From the NCBI RefSeq assembly GCF_025960985.1, contig NZ_JAOQMX010000001.1, positions 151,791 to 215,790 of the forward strand: a DNA stretch of 64,000 bases. Direction: 5' to 3'. This DNA comes from Flavobacterium psychraerolatum. Its GTDB lineage: Bacteria > Bacteroidota > Bacteroidia > Flavobacteriales > Flavobacteriaceae. Of the stretch, positions 63,613-64,000 are shown piece after piece (the stretch's first letter is position 1; every line of letters starts with the position of its first letter). Both the position numbers and the translations under genes were made by a program. The notes beneath the pieces are model-generated. The model had not been told where the DNA came from, did not search any database, and saw nothing but the letters and a program-made list of their open reading frames with translations.

Positions 63613-63831
63613 ATGAAACGATTATTATTATTATTCGGGATAGTATTAGTTGCACTCACAATTGCTAGTAATACTAAAAATGAGGACAAAAAGAACACAA
63701 AAATCATTGTTTGTCACAAAATACCTAGCAACCCTGCAAAGATTAGTAACATTGAAATAAACATTAATGATCTACAAACTCACTTGGATCATGGTGATTA
63801 TGTGATTAGTAATACTATTTCAGCTAAATAA
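63613..63831 (+). CDS. Small exported protein with CH...HxxHGD motif
   Basis: This 72-residue protein has a signal peptide (LLLLFGIVLVALTIAS). Its mature part has the compact pattern VCHK (Cys34, His35) plus PSNPAKIS and then HLDHGDYV (His57, His60, Asp62). I recognise this CH(x)n HxxHGD arrangement from larger Bacteroidota surface proteins, where it occurs as a short repeat. Here it is nearly the whole protein. A metal-binding or extracellular role is plausible. A hairpin follows the gene. Confidence 0.7.
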   Translation: MKRLLLLFGIVLVALTIASNTKNEDKKNTKIIVCHKIPSNPAKISNIEININDLQTHLDHGDYVISNTISAK

Positions 63832-63859
63832 AAATCAGAAGCCTAGAAATAAAATATAT

Positions 63860-63906
63860 CAAAAAAGAGATTATTTAACAAAATAAATAATACCACCTCT
63901 TTTTTG
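63860..63906 (+). terminator. Terminator after the small exported gene
   Basis: CAAAAAAGAG (63860-63869) and CTCTTTTTTG (63897-63906) form a perfect 10-bp stem with a 27-nt loop, the T-run being part of the right arm. Confidence 0.6.
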
Positions 63907-64000
63907 GCTCTTCGCTTAAAATAGTGGAATTGCATTTTTAGGCATTTCCTAAATAATACACCATTTTTATGAAATTTCCTGAATTTCTATAACCTCTTGC

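Overview
The window is a piece of chromosome from a gliding member of the Bacteroidota, most probably Flavobacterium or a close relative. The evidence is the low G+C content, the absence of Shine-Dalgarno sequences before start codons, repeated promoters of the Bacteroidota form TTG-N17-21-TAnnTTTG, and the gliding/type IX secretion genes sprA, gldD and gldE. It also carries an Alternative Complex III respiratory locus, which is typical of this group. The genus is inferred from gene content, not from an alignment.

Layout. Positions 1-11318 (minus strand) hold sprA (3' end outside the window), ruvA, a malic enzyme/phosphotransacetylase fusion, a CBS-pair protein, queG and ruvB. Positions 11400-22740 (minus) form one long respiratory operon, actABCDEF-coxB-coxA, with a recognisable promoter before actA and a clear terminator after coxA. 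A small SPOR protein is divergent from it. A gene-poor AT-rich stretch of about 1.65 kb follows (23348-25001), then an MFS exporter. Positions 26528-28738 (minus) hold rng, a 30-residue basic protein and an HU-type DNA-binding protein. Positions 28873-32382 (plus) are mutY-ssb-gldE-gldD. Then come a metal-binding lipoprotein, an EamA transporter and a pair of M16 peptidases, one with and one without the zinc motif. Next are rplU-rpmA, and beta-phosphoglucomutase with maltose phosphorylase. A 577-bp degenerate gap leads to rimP-nusA-infB (minus) and a tRNA-Gln. The last part holds a DUF2723 membrane protein, a polysaccharide deacetylase, a thioredoxin-fold protein without cysteines, a metallophosphoesterase, MarC, a DUF3781 protein, polA, a DUF2490 outer-membrane protein, a LacI-type regulator, rplM-rpsI-rpsB-tsf and a small exported protein.

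How the genes work together. The act-cox block encodes a quinol-oxidising complex and its terminal oxidase. SprA, GldD and GldE belong to the gliding/type IX secretion apparatus. PgmB and maltose phosphorylase convert maltose and phosphate to glucose and glucose 6-phosphate. RimP, NusA, IF-2 and the ribosomal genes are core gene-expression functions.

No phage, CRISPR array, insertion sequence or obvious defence system was seen. The observations most worth a second look are small. They are a perfect terminator-like hairpin in the rimP leader, a palindromic high-GC intergenic element at 60091-60186, a 22-bp perfect palindrome at the start of transcription of the cysteine-less thioredoxin, a 30-residue Arg/Lys-rich gene, a standalone CH...HxxHGD mini-protein, and hairpins in the ribosomal-protein spacers.
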